Assembly: GCA_964423425.1 (NCBI GenBank)
Contig: CAYRES010000004.1
Span: 62,001-126,000 of the forward strand
Length of the DNA stretch: 64,000 bases
From: CAYRES01 sp964423425
GTDB taxonomy: Bacteria; Actinomycetota; Thermoleophilia; RBG-16-64-13
Reading direction: 5' to 3'
Position 1 is the stretch's first letter. Each line of letters begins with the position of its first letter. Position numbers and translations under genes: made by a program. The notes below the pieces were generated by a model, which worked only from the letters and a program-made list of their open reading frames with translations, made no database searches and was not told the origin of the DNA. This document shows, piece by piece, positions 34,507 through 42,185 of the stretch.

Positions 34507-36156
34507 ATGGCAGACACAGCACATACTCCGGCTTGGAAGACCAAAGAGGAGCAGGTGTTCGAGACTGGGGCCGGTCTCGACATCAAGGAACTCTACACGC
34601 CGGAAGACATCGTGGGGTTAGATTATGACCGGGATCTGGGTGCCCCGGGCGAGTATCCGTTCACCCGGGGTCCGTACCCTGGCATGTATCGCGAACGTAT
34701 CTGGACCCGCAGGTTTCAGGTGGGCTTCGGGACACCCCAAGAAACGAGCGAGCGGATTGGCTACCTCGCAGAGACCGGTGCCAACGGCTTCGTCATCACA
34801 ATCGACCTGCCCACCTCCTACGGTTTCGATTCCGACGACCCCATTGCTCGGGGCGAAGTTGGGGTCACCGGTGTGGCCATCAGCACCCTGGAGGACATGG
34901 AGACTCTGTACTCCAACACATCCCCGGACAGCGTGTCCTACGCTCTCTCTATTCGCCCGCCTGTCTCTGCCGTCACCCTAGCCATGCTCTCCTGTGTGGC
35001 CGAGAAACGGGGTATACCCCTGGATCGGGTGGTGGGAACTCAACAGAACGACCCCTTCTACCAGATGAGCGGCGGGCCGTTGCAGACACATGTCCAGTTC
35101 TTCCCGCTCGAGGGCATCCTGCGCCTGTGTGTCGACAACATCGAGCACATATCCACGAAGATGCCGCGCCTAAATTGGATGGTGACCAACGGTTACAACC
35201 TGCGGGAGACGGGAGTGAACGCTGTGCAGGACGGAGCGTTCTCTCTGTCGCACGCCTTCGACATCTTCCGGATGTGCGTCGATCGAGGCCTGGACGTCAA
35301 TGTGTTCGCGCGCCGTGCTTCCTTCTTCCTCTCCTGCTCCATCGATTTCTTCGAGGAGATCGCCAAGTACCGTGCCATGCGCCGACTGTATGCCAAGACC
35401 ATGCAGGAGCGCTTCGCTGCCACCAACCCCGAGTGTTGGCGGATGCGCTTCTCGGTGCAGTCCGCCGGGAACACTCTGACCACGCAACAGCCACAGGTCA
35501 ACATCATCCGGGCGGCCATGGAGTGCTTGGCTGCCGTCTTTGGTGGAGCCCAGTCTGTGCACCTTTCTTCCTACGATGAAGGCCTGGGTCTCCCCACCGA
35601 GGAATCTTCGCGCATCAATCTGCGTACCCAACAGGTCATCGCCTACGAGACCGGAGTCACCAAGACCGTAGACCCTCTGGGAGGGAGCTACTATGTCGAG
35701 GATCTGACCAATCGCTTGGAGTCCGCTATCGCCGACAAGATTGCCGAAGTAGAGGAACATGGCGGCCTGGCGAATTGCGTACGCACCGGCTGGTTGGAGC
35801 GGGAGATCAACGAGGCCCGCTACAAGAACCAGCGCGATATCGACAGCAACCGGCGTCCGCTCATCGGTGTCAACCGCTACCGTATCCCTCCTGAGGACGA
35901 GATCCCCATCAAGATTCACAAGATCAAGGCCTCCGAGTGGGGTGAGCGCCGGGCCGACTACCTGCGCCGCTACCGTGCGGAGCGGGATCAGACCGCCTGG
36001 GCAGATGCTATGGCGCGAATCGACCGAGCCTGGAAGGAAGGGGCCAACATGGTGCCGGTGCTCATGGATGCACTCAAGAATCGGGTGACCATGGGCGAAT
36101 GCCACGAGGCAATGCGCCAGGCACAGGGCTTCTCGTTCAGGAAGGGAGGTAGGTAA
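34507..36156 (+). CDS. B12-dependent acyl-CoA mutase, large subunit (divergent substrate site)
   Basis: Catalytic subunit of the methylmalonyl-CoA/isobutyryl-CoA mutase family, 549 residues, TIM barrel only; the cobalamin domain is the next gene. Marks are RGPYPGMYRERIWTRR, DLPTSYGFDSDDPIARGEVG, GTQQNDP, FFEEIAKYRAMRRLYA, QSAGNTLTTQQPQVN and DPLGGSYYVE. Key positions differ from methylmalonyl-CoA mutase (P. shermanii numbering): Tyr89 is Phe107, the Arg207 region is PLQTH with no Arg, and the catalytic His244 of SGYH is Asn231 in NGYNLRETG. The Gln197 equivalent (Q180) is kept. Phe with no Arg resembles isobutyryl- or pivalyl-CoA mutases, but Asn for His is unusual. ATG 34507 follows AAGGAGGTGG. 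Confidence 0.88.
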   Translation: MADTAHTPAWKTKEEQVFETGAGLDIKELYTPEDIVGLDYDRDLGAPGEYPFTRGPYPGMYRERIWTRRFQVGFGTPQETSERIGYLAETGANGFVITIDLPTSYGFDSDDPIARGEVGVTGVAISTLEDMETLYSNTSPDSVSYALSIRPPVSAVTLAMLSCVAEKRGIPLDRVVGTQQNDPFYQMSGGPLQTHVQFFPLEGILRLCVDNIEHISTKMPRLNWMVTNGYNLRETGVNAVQDGAFSLSHAFDIFRMCVDRGLDVNVFARRASFFLSCSIDFFEEIAKYRAMRRLYAKTMQERFAATNPECWRMRFSVQSAGNTLTTQQPQVNIIRAAMECLAAVFGGAQSVHLSSYDEGLGLPTEESSRINLRTQQVIAYETGVTKTVDPLGGSYYVEDLTNRLESAIADKIAEVEEHGGLANCVRTGWLEREINEARYKNQRDIDSNRRPLIGVNRYRIPPEDEIPIKIHKIKASEWGERRADYLRRYRAERDQTAWADAMARIDRAWKEGANMVPVLMDALKNRVTMGECHEAMRQAQGFSFRKGGR

Positions 36157-36158
36157 CC

Positions 36159-36548
36159 ATGGGCACACGCAAGCGAGTGCTCTTGGCCAAGATGGGTCTT
36201 GACTGCCACGACACGGGCATAGTCACCGTGGCGCAGATGATGCGAGAGAACGGCTACGAGGTCATCTACATGGGGCTTCACAACTATGCCGACGCGGTGG
36301 TGAATACGGCCATTGCCGAGGATGTCGACTTGATCGGGGTGAGCTTTCTCTCGGGTCAACATGAGACTCAGACGCGGGAACTTCTGGATGCCATGAGGCA
36401 GGCGGAACTGAATGTGCCGGTCATGTGCGGCGGCATCATCCCGCCTGATGACGCGCAGGAGTTGAAGCGCATGGGAGTGGCGGACGTCATCGAGCCCGGC
36501 ACATTGACTGAAGACCTCGTGAGCCGCATCGGCTCCATCCTGTCCTAG
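36159..36548 (+). CDS. B12-binding small subunit of acyl-CoA mutase
   Basis: Stand-alone cobalamin-binding domain of 129 residues that partners the large subunit two bases upstream. The base-off/His-on motif is intact: LDCHDTG (DxHxxG), VSFLSGQH (SxL) and GGIIPPDD. The split arrangement is like isobutyryl-, 2-hydroxyisobutyryl- and pivalyl-CoA mutases rather than single-chain methylmalonyl-CoA mutase. A MeaB-type GTPase chaperone gene is not in the window. Confidence 0.93.
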   Translation: MGTRKRVLLAKMGLDCHDTGIVTVAQMMRENGYEVIYMGLHNYADAVVNTAIAEDVDLIGVSFLSGQHETQTRELLDAMRQAELNVPVMCGGIIPPDDAQELKRMGVADVIEPGTLTEDLVSRIGSILS

Positions 36549-36573
36549 CGACCGTCACTGCGGAGCAGAGACC

Positions 36574-38121
36574 ATGGATTGGACTCTAGACGAGTATATC
36601 CGGCGCAACGGGGCCCGCTACCCGGACAAGCCGGGCTTCATCATGGACAAGACAACGCGTACATGGAGAGAGGTTGATCGCCGCGTAGACCAACTGGCCC
36701 AGGCCCTTCATCGCCTGGGACTGCAGCGCAACGATCGTGTGGCCACGCTCATGCACAACTGCCTCGAGTACCCTGAGGCGTACTATGGCTGTGCACGAGC
36801 GGGCATGATCGTGGTGCCGTTCAGCTACCGGCTGACCGTGCCGGAACTGCATGAGATTCTCACCACAGCCGAACCGGCTCTCATGATCGTAGGTGCTTCC
36901 GAAGCACACAAGGCTTTCGCGTTGCGGGAGTTGTTGCCATCCCTGCAGCATATCTGGGTCGTGGGAGACGACACTCAGCCGGTGGAGCAGAACTACGAGG
37001 CGCAACTGCAGGGCTCGCCTTCTACTCCCGCCTATTCCCCAAACGGTCAGAACGACACCTTCAGCATCTTCTTCACCAGCGGTACTACTGGACTGCCGAA
37101 GGGGGCGATGGTCTCCCATCTCAACCTCGAAGCCAACGGCTTCAACCAGTTCGTGGCTGACGGCAGCCGCCACGAGGATGTGAACCTGATCGGCACGCCC
37201 CTCTACCACATGGGCGCCGTGTTCATGTCCGTCACCTACACTATGCTGGGATGCACCCAAGTGGTCATAGAGAAGTTCGAGCCGGAGCTCTGGCTCGAGG
37301 CTCTGGAGCAGAACAGGGCTACGGTCGCGCTGTTGATTCCTACCATGATAAACACGGTGCTGAACTACCCGGAACTCTCCGACCACGATCTCTCCAGTCT
37401 TCGCCTCATCTTCTACGGAGGCGGCCCCATGCCTCCTGCTGTGCTGAGGCGCGCACTGGCTGCGATGCCCTGTGGCTTCACACAGGGATACGGGCTCACA
37501 GAAACACTCGAAGCCACCTTCCTCGTGGCATCAGATCACGAGATCACCGACGGAGATGAGAAGAAACTCTTCCGCCTGGCGTCCGCCGGTCGCGAGGCAA
37601 CCGGCGCCGATGTGCGCATTATCGACGACGACGGCAATTCTCTTGGAACCGGCGAGGTGGGGGAGATCCTCATTCGCAGTCGTTCAAACATCAGCGGCTA
37701 TTGGCGCAATCCCGAGGAAACCGCGGCGACGGTCAAAGGGACCTGGTTCCACACGGGTGACGTGGGCTACCTCGACGAGGACCGTTACCTCTTTGTGGTC
37801 GATCGCAAGAAGGACATGGTGGTCAGCGGGGGCGTCAACATCTACACGAAGGAGATCGAGAGCGTGATCTACTCACACCCCGCGGTTCTTGAGGCTGCTG
37901 TCGTCGGTCTGCCCGACGATCATTGGGGTGAGGTGGTCACAGCCTGCGTCGTTCTTCGCAACGGACAGAGTGTGACCACAGAAGAAATCACGGAGTACTG
38001 CAGCAGTAGGCTGGCCGGTTACAAGAAGCCGCGTCGGGTGTTCTTCTTGGGGGAACTGCCCAAGAACCCCAGTGGAAAGATCCTTAAGCGGGACTTGAGA
38101 GAGGTGCTGGCCGTGCAGTAG
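36574..38121 (+). CDS. Acyl-CoA ligase (AMP-forming), copy 2
   Basis: Adenylate-forming ligase of 515 residues with FSIFFTSGTTGLPKGAMVSH, TQGYGLTETLE, TWFHTGDVGYLD, DRKKDMVVSGGVNIYTKEIE and the C-terminal NPSGKILKRDL with its catalytic Lys. It is the last gene of the hyuA2-mutase operon, 25 bases after the B12 subunit. It probably makes the CoA ester used by the mutase, as ligases do beside 2-hydroxyisobutyryl-CoA mutase; the acid itself is unknown. Confidence 0.9.
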   Translation: MDWTLDEYIRRNGARYPDKPGFIMDKTTRTWREVDRRVDQLAQALHRLGLQRNDRVATLMHNCLEYPEAYYGCARAGMIVVPFSYRLTVPELHEILTTAEPALMIVGASEAHKAFALRELLPSLQHIWVVGDDTQPVEQNYEAQLQGSPSTPAYSPNGQNDTFSIFFTSGTTGLPKGAMVSHLNLEANGFNQFVADGSRHEDVNLIGTPLYHMGAVFMSVTYTMLGCTQVVIEKFEPELWLEALEQNRATVALLIPTMINTVLNYPELSDHDLSSLRLIFYGGGPMPPAVLRRALAAMPCGFTQGYGLTETLEATFLVASDHEITDGDEKKLFRLASAGREATGADVRIIDDDGNSLGTGEVGEILIRSRSNISGYWRNPEETAATVKGTWFHTGDVGYLDEDRYLFVVDRKKDMVVSGGVNIYTKEIESVIYSHPAVLEAAVVGLPDDHWGEVVTACVVLRNGQSVTTEEITEYCSSRLAGYKKPRRVFFLGELPKNPSGKILKRDLREVLAVQ

Positions 38122-38185
38122 GACGGCCGGATCACCGGCGGATCGGTTCGGCAACCCCGGAGTTCGGGCCGTTCCTCCGGCAGCC

Positions 38186-38246
38186 AGGCTGGGTGGTGTG
38201 CCCAGCCTCCCTCGCTGAGGCGCCGCCCCGAAAGGGCGGCGCCTCA
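38186..38246. terminator. Tandem hairpins between ligase 2 and arsM
   Basis: AGGCTGGG (38186-38193) pairs with CCCAGCCT (38201-38208). A stronger perfect 13-bp stem, TGAGGCGCCGCCC with its complement (38216-38228/38234-38246, loop CGAAA), follows. They lie between convergent genes and can end transcription from both sides. Confidence 0.75.
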
Positions 38247-38257
38247 ATCGCTTTCTG

Positions 38258-39190
38258 TCACGGCTTCCGGCCCACGAACATGGCGCTCCACACCTTGCCC
38301 GCCAAAGCGGGGGCGAAGGTGTCGGTGGGGCGTTGGCCGCAGCAATCACTGACCACGGTGGCCGGGGAGAGACTGTCGTCGAGGCCGGCAATGGCCGAGA
38401 TCTGGGCGGCGTCATACGTGATGCGTTCCACTACCTCTACGTCAACCAATCCGGCGCTCTCGAGCCCTGCCACGTAGTCCGCCTCAGAAATGGCGCCTCC
38501 GATGCAGGAACAGTACAGGGGAGCGATGTTCCGCGCCCATTGAGGCAGGTTCTCCGCTACGATGTCGGATATGCGTATCCGCCCGCCAGGCCGGAGGACC
38601 CTCGCGATCTCGGCGAACACCCTGTTCTTCTCCGGGGACAGGTTTATGACACAGTTCGACACAATGAGATCCACTGATTCGTCTTCCACCGGCAGTGCCT
38701 CTATGAGGCCCTTGCGCACCTCGATGTTGGTGAGGCCGGCCTTCTCGGCGTTTGTGGTGGCCTGGGCGATCATCTCGTCTGTCATGTCGACGCCGATGAC
38801 TCTACCCTCAGGGCCGACGACACGGGCGGCGATCAAGAGATCGAGGCCGGCGCCGGACCCCAGGTCGACCACAGTGCTGCCGGGTGTGAGTCCGGCAAAG
38901 GCCAGAGGATTTCCGCACCCGAACGAGTCGGCGAGTGCCTCGGCGGGCAGATCACCGAGAAGAGCCGGGTCATAGCCGGCCAGCTTCGCCGCCGAACCCT
39001 TGGGCTGGGAGAGACCCGAGCAGCACGTGCCGCGGGCGAGTGCTTCGGCGTAGGTGCGGGACACCTCATCACGAAGGCGGTGGTGATCGAAGGGAAGGGT
39101 CTCGCGGCCCTCATCCCCTGCCGGGCGATCGGTGGCGACACCTTCGCGCTCCTCTTTTCTCTCACTTCCACTGCAGCATTCCGCAGGCAT
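38258..39190 (-). CDS. arsM: Arsenite S-adenosylmethionine methyltransferase
   Basis: Methylates arsenite to volatile or less toxic forms. The SAM site reads VVDLGSGAGLDLLIAARVVG, with GVDMTDEMI and the ArsM-typical SNCVINLSPEK. Arsenic-binding Cys candidates are in CCSGLS, SNCVINL and YCSCIGGAIS, and a DCCGQ pair lies near the C-terminus. Start ATG 39190 follows GGAGGCGCC; the frame is open to 39244. It is a single leftward gene with no arsR or arsB beside it. Confidence 0.88.
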   Translation of the reverse strand: MPAECCSGSERKEEREGVATDRPAGDEGRETLPFDHHRLRDEVSRTYAEALARGTCCSGLSQPKGSAAKLAGYDPALLGDLPAEALADSFGCGNPLAFAGLTPGSTVVDLGSGAGLDLLIAARVVGPEGRVIGVDMTDEMIAQATTNAEKAGLTNIEVRKGLIEALPVEDESVDLIVSNCVINLSPEKNRVFAEIARVLRPGGRIRISDIVAENLPQWARNIAPLYCSCIGGAISEADYVAGLESAGLVDVEVVERITYDAAQISAIAGLDDSLSPATVVSDCCGQRPTDTFAPALAGKVWSAMFVGRKP

Positions 39191-39216
39191 GGGCGCCTCC
39201 GTGGGGGCTCGTACAG

Positions 39217-39232
39217 TTTGACAGTTGTCTAA
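39217..39232. promoter_or_regulatory. Dyad in the arsM-arcC interval
   Basis: TTTGACAGTTGTCTAA is a near-palindrome (TTnGACA-N2-TGTCnAA) 27 bases upstream of arsM. It could be an operator for arsM or for the divergent carbamate kinase gene. Confidence 0.35.
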
Positions 39233-39247
39233 GGATTGTAGCACTCG

Positions 39248-39276
39248 CCCCGGGTGCCGCCCTCGTGCACCCGGGG
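39248..39276 (+). terminator. Hairpin upstream of carbamate kinase gene
   Basis: CCCCGGGTGC (39248-39257) pairs perfectly with GCACCCGGGG (39267-39276) around a 9-base loop, followed by CTGTTTG. In this divergent interval it may be a leader structure of arcC. Confidence 0.45.
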
Positions 39277-39354
39277 CTGTTTGTGGAGGAGTTTATGCTC
39301 GTTGCAAGAAGGCTATACAATTGTTCTTTCGGCGAGCAACGAAAGGCAGTGGGA

Positions 39355-40335
39355 ATGCTGGTGGTCGTCGCGTTGGGGGGCAATGCTCTGCTCAAGAGGG
39401 GCGAGATCCCATCGGAGGAGAACCAAAGGCGCAACGTGCAGGTGGCGGCTCGCGCGCTCGCGCCCCTCGGTCTCGAACACAGACTGGTTATCACCCACGG
39501 CAATGGTCCCCAGGTGGGAATGCTGGCCCTGGAGTCGACCTGTGTACCCGGGCGCGAATCGTACGCACTGGACGTGCTGGGGGCGGAGAGTTCGGGCATG
39601 ATCGGCTACATGGTCGAGCAGGAACTGGGGAATGTTCTCCCAGAGGATCAGCCCTTCGCGACGATTCTCACCCAGGTGGAGGTGGATGCCGCCGACCCTG
39701 CCTTCCAGGCGCCGACCAAACCCATCGGGCCGATGTATGGGAAGAAGGAGGCCGAGGGCCTCGCCGCGGAGAGGGGTTGGAGCATCGGCCCGGACGGGAA
39801 GGGGTGGAGAAGGCTCGTACCCTCACCCAGGCCGAAGCGCATCTTCGAGTTGCGGGTGATCCAGCTGCTCGTGGAGCACGATGTCATCGTCATCTGTGCC
39901 GGGGGTGGAGGTATTCCCACCATACTAAGGGAGGACGGCATTCTCATCGGTGCCGAGGCCGTGGTCGACAAGGACCTGGCCGGTGAACTCCTGGCCCGTT
40001 CGCTTCTGGCCGACGCGTACCTCATGCTGACCGACGTGGACGCTGTGTATCACAGCTGGGGTACGCCGGAGGCACGGGCCATCAGATGTGCCTCACCAGA
40101 GGCGCTGGCGGCTCTCGACTTCCCGGCCGGGTCGATGGGGCCTAAAGTGGAGGCGGCCTGCCGCTTTGTCCGGGAGACCGGACGTGTCGCTGCCATCGGG
40201 TCTCTGGCCAACGCGGCCGCCCTGCTGGCTGGTGACGTGGGCACGCGAGTCACGGTGGGAGCGGACGGCATCGAGTGGTATGAGGCAGGCGCTTCGGGGA
40301 TGGCAGGTGCTTCGGGGCCAAGAAGTCCGTCGTAA
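39355..40335 (+). CDS. arcC: Carbamate kinase
   Basis: Makes ATP from carbamoyl phosphate and ADP, releasing carbamate, or runs in reverse. It has the amino acid kinase fold, with VVVALGGNALLKRG at the start, VITHGNGPQVGML, SSGMIGYMVEQEL, CAGGGGIPTI and DVDAVY. ATG 39355 matches the usual start of the family. ATG 39295, 60 bases earlier and in frame, has a stronger GGAGGAG ribosome site and would add 20 residues. With ureide or hydantoin breakdown nearby, energy recovery from carbamoyl groups is plausible, but no carbamoyltransferase is in the window. Confidence 0.92.
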   Translation: MLVVVALGGNALLKRGEIPSEENQRRNVQVAARALAPLGLEHRLVITHGNGPQVGMLALESTCVPGRESYALDVLGAESSGMIGYMVEQELGNVLPEDQPFATILTQVEVDAADPAFQAPTKPIGPMYGKKEAEGLAAERGWSIGPDGKGWRRLVPSPRPKRIFELRVIQLLVEHDVIVICAGGGGIPTILREDGILIGAEAVVDKDLAGELLARSLLADAYLMLTDVDAVYHSWGTPEARAIRCASPEALAALDFPAGSMGPKVEAACRFVRETGRVAAIGSLANAAALLAGDVGTRVTVGADGIEWYEAGASGMAGASGPRSPS

Positions 40336-40366
40336 CCAGCAGAGTCAACGGAGCGGGCAGGCCCAT

Positions 40367-40393
40367 CGGGGCCGGCCCGCGGCCGGCCCCGAC
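40367..40393. terminator. Terminator between arcC and the fusion gene
   Basis: TCGGGGCCGGCC (40367-40378) and its perfect complement (40382-40393) enclose a 3-base CGC loop, between two convergent genes. Confidence 0.7.
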
Positions 40394-40407
40394 TTCTGAA
40401 GCCGCCT

Positions 40408-41697
40408 CTACTTCTTCTCCCACTTTTGCAGGTAGCCCACCTGGCTCAGCGTACTTCCTTCGCGTATCTCCATGCGCAGACGGTTCTCCTTCTCGAGCAC
40501 ATCCATGGCCCGGTTCGTGTACTCGACCGCCTTGTCCTTGGGAATGACGCAGACGCCGTCATCGTCGCCCACAATCCAGTCACCGGGTGAGATCGTCACA
40601 CCCGAGATCTTGATGGGCACGTTGATCTCGCCGAAACCCTTGGGCTCGCCCGCCGTGGGGCTGACCAGGGTAGAGAAGAGGGGAAAGCCCATCTCCCGGA
40701 TGTCGCCCGTGTCGCGGGCGGCACCGTGGATGACCACTCCGGCCACCTGTTGTATGACGGCGGAGTTCGTGGCCAGTTCTCCCCAGATGGCCGGGTAGAC
40801 ACCGCCGGCGTCGATGACGATCACGTCGCCAGGCTGTGCGAGATCAATGGCTTCCACCGGCTTCGCCCAGTCGCCGGGGTAGGTGCGGACGGTGATGGCG
40901 GGACCGACCATGCGGGCTCCGGGAGTGCGGGCTACGATACCGGGCAGATCGCCGCTGCGGTGAAGGGCGTCGGAGACGTTGGCGGCCGACACGCGTTCGA
41001 GTTGCCCGCGGATGGTGTCTGCGGTGGCGCGAACGAAGAAGTCTGACTTCACGGTGACGAGATCATCTATGGCCCGCCTCATCTGGCGGGTGGCCTCGGT
41101 GGCGTCGGTGGACTTGATGATGGCGCCTCCCACCACGACGATGGTGGCTCCGGCCCTGATCGCCTCCGCAGCCGTTTCCGAGTTGATGCCTCCGGCGACG
41201 GAAACCGGTATGTTCACGGCCTCGGCTACTGCCCGGAGGGTGTCGAACGGCATCTTGCCCTCCATCTGTTCGTCGATGGCCACGTGGATGCCGATGTAGT
41301 GGGCCCCCATCTCCTCGGCCTCGCGTGCTCGGGCGACCACGTCGCCGCACTGGATCATGTCGACGATGATCTTCGCCCCGTAGTTGCGGGCCGCTTCCAC
41401 ACATTCCCTGATGGTGGCGTCCGAAGCAGTGCCCAAGATACCCACAATGTTCGCTCCGGCCTTGGCGGCGTATTCAACCTCGGCTCGACCGGCGTCCATG
41501 GTCTTCATATCGGCCACGATGGTGCGGTCGGGGAACAGCCGTCGCAATTCGCTCACGGCTCTCAGGCCCTCGCTCTTGATGAGCGGGGTTCCGGCCTCAA
41601 CCCAGTCGGCTCCGCCCGCCACGGCTTCTTCCGCCACCCGGAGGGCGCGGGGCAGGTCGACGAAGTCGAGGGCTACCTGCAACTTGGGTTCACTCAC
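40408..41697 (-). CDS. Hexulose-6-phosphate synthase / RraA-like fusion protein
   Basis: Two enzymes in one chain of 429 residues. Residues 1-210 are an orotidine-decarboxylase-suprafamily barrel like 3-hexulose-6-phosphate synthase: LQVALDFVDLPRAL, VEAGTPLIKSEG, IVADMKTMDAG, GIHVAIDEQ and VAGGINSETA. Residues 215-429 are an RraA / 4-hydroxy-4-methyl-2-oxoglutarate aldolase-like domain with VSDALHRSG, GDVIVIDAGG, GVVIHGAARDTGDI and VGDDDGVCVIP. Such fusions are known in archaea and some bacteria. The synthase condenses formaldehyde with ribulose 5-phosphate, or in reverse supplies pentose. No hexulose isomerase gene is adjacent, so the direction and the role of the second domain are open. Confidence 0.85.
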   Translation of the reverse strand: MSEPKLQVALDFVDLPRALRVAEEAVAGGADWVEAGTPLIKSEGLRAVSELRRLFPDRTIVADMKTMDAGRAEVEYAAKAGANIVGILGTASDATIRECVEAARNYGAKIIVDMIQCGDVVARAREAEEMGAHYIGIHVAIDEQMEGKMPFDTLRAVAEAVNIPVSVAGGINSETAAEAIRAGATIVVVGGAIIKSTDATEATRQMRRAIDDLVTVKSDFFVRATADTIRGQLERVSAANVSDALHRSGDLPGIVARTPGARMVGPAITVRTYPGDWAKPVEAIDLAQPGDVIVIDAGGVYPAIWGELATNSAVIQQVAGVVIHGAARDTGDIREMGFPLFSTLVSPTAGEPKGFGEINVPIKISGVTISPGDWIVGDDDGVCVIPKDKAVEYTNRAMDVLEKENRLRMEIREGSTLSQVGYLQKWEKK

Positions 41698-41703
41698 GTC
41701 TCC

Positions 41704-42174
41704 TCACACTCCCATGAACTGAACGACGACCTTGCGGTCTCGGGGTACGTTGTCAAAGCACACGAAGCATACCGACTGCCACGTGCCCAAGGTGTAGCGC
41801 CCATTGACCACGGGAATGACGAGCGACGGGCCCAGCAGTCCGGCCCGGCAGTGCGAGTGGCCGTTGCCATCGCCCAGGTTGACGTTGTGCTCATAGTGCT
41901 GCTCGGGGGCGATGATCTGGTCGAAGAGGCGCTGGAAGTCGTGCACCACTCCAGGCTCGAATTCGAGGGTGGTGATGGAGGCCGTGGCTCCAGGCGCGAA
42001 CACGGTTGCTGTGCCGGCGTCAAGCCCGACTTCGGCGAGAAGGTCTTTGAGCTGCTGGGTGATGTTGACGATCTCGCCTTGACCCGTGGTGGAGAAGGGG
42101 ATGAAGCGCGTGGCGACAGTAAGTGTGCCTGTAACGGTGGCAGGGGCGGCGTTGGTGACGGAGAAGTTGCTCAT
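41704..42174 (-). CDS. YjbQ family (UPF0047) protein
   Basis: Small trimeric protein of the YjbQ family, some members of which have weak thiamine-phosphate synthase activity. The signatures NLGDGNGHSHCRAGLLGPSLVIPVVNG and LGTWQSVCFVCFDN are clear. ATG 42174 (156 residues) is used because the ATG at 42189 lies within its GAGGAGC ribosome site. It sits between the fusion gene and a DUF2520 gene in a tight leftward group; its function is not known. Confidence 0.85.
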   Translation of the reverse strand: MSNFSVTNAAPATVTGTLTVATRFIPFSTTGQGEIVNITQQLKDLLAEVGLDAGTATVFAPGATASITTLEFEPGVVHDFQRLFDQIIAPEQHYEHNVNLGDGNGHSHCRAGLLGPSLVIPVVNGRYTLGTWQSVCFVCFDNVPRDRKVVVQFMGV

Positions 42175-42185
42175 AGAGGTGCTCC

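Noticed and set aside
34507..36156. Call as ordinary methylmalonyl-CoA mutase
   Set aside because: The Tyr89, Arg207 and His244 equivalents are all changed, and the protein lacks the fused cobalamin domain.
9669..38121. Nicotinate fermentation cluster
   Set aside because: The Mo-hydroxylase, amidohydrolase and B12 mutase recall that pathway, but the mutase here is acyl-CoA-dependent, and 6-hydroxynicotinate reductase and methyleneglutarate-type genes are absent.
38935..39294. Upstream extension of the carbamate kinase frame
   Set aside because: It lies antisense to arsM, is Arg/Pro-rich and precedes the conserved kinase start.
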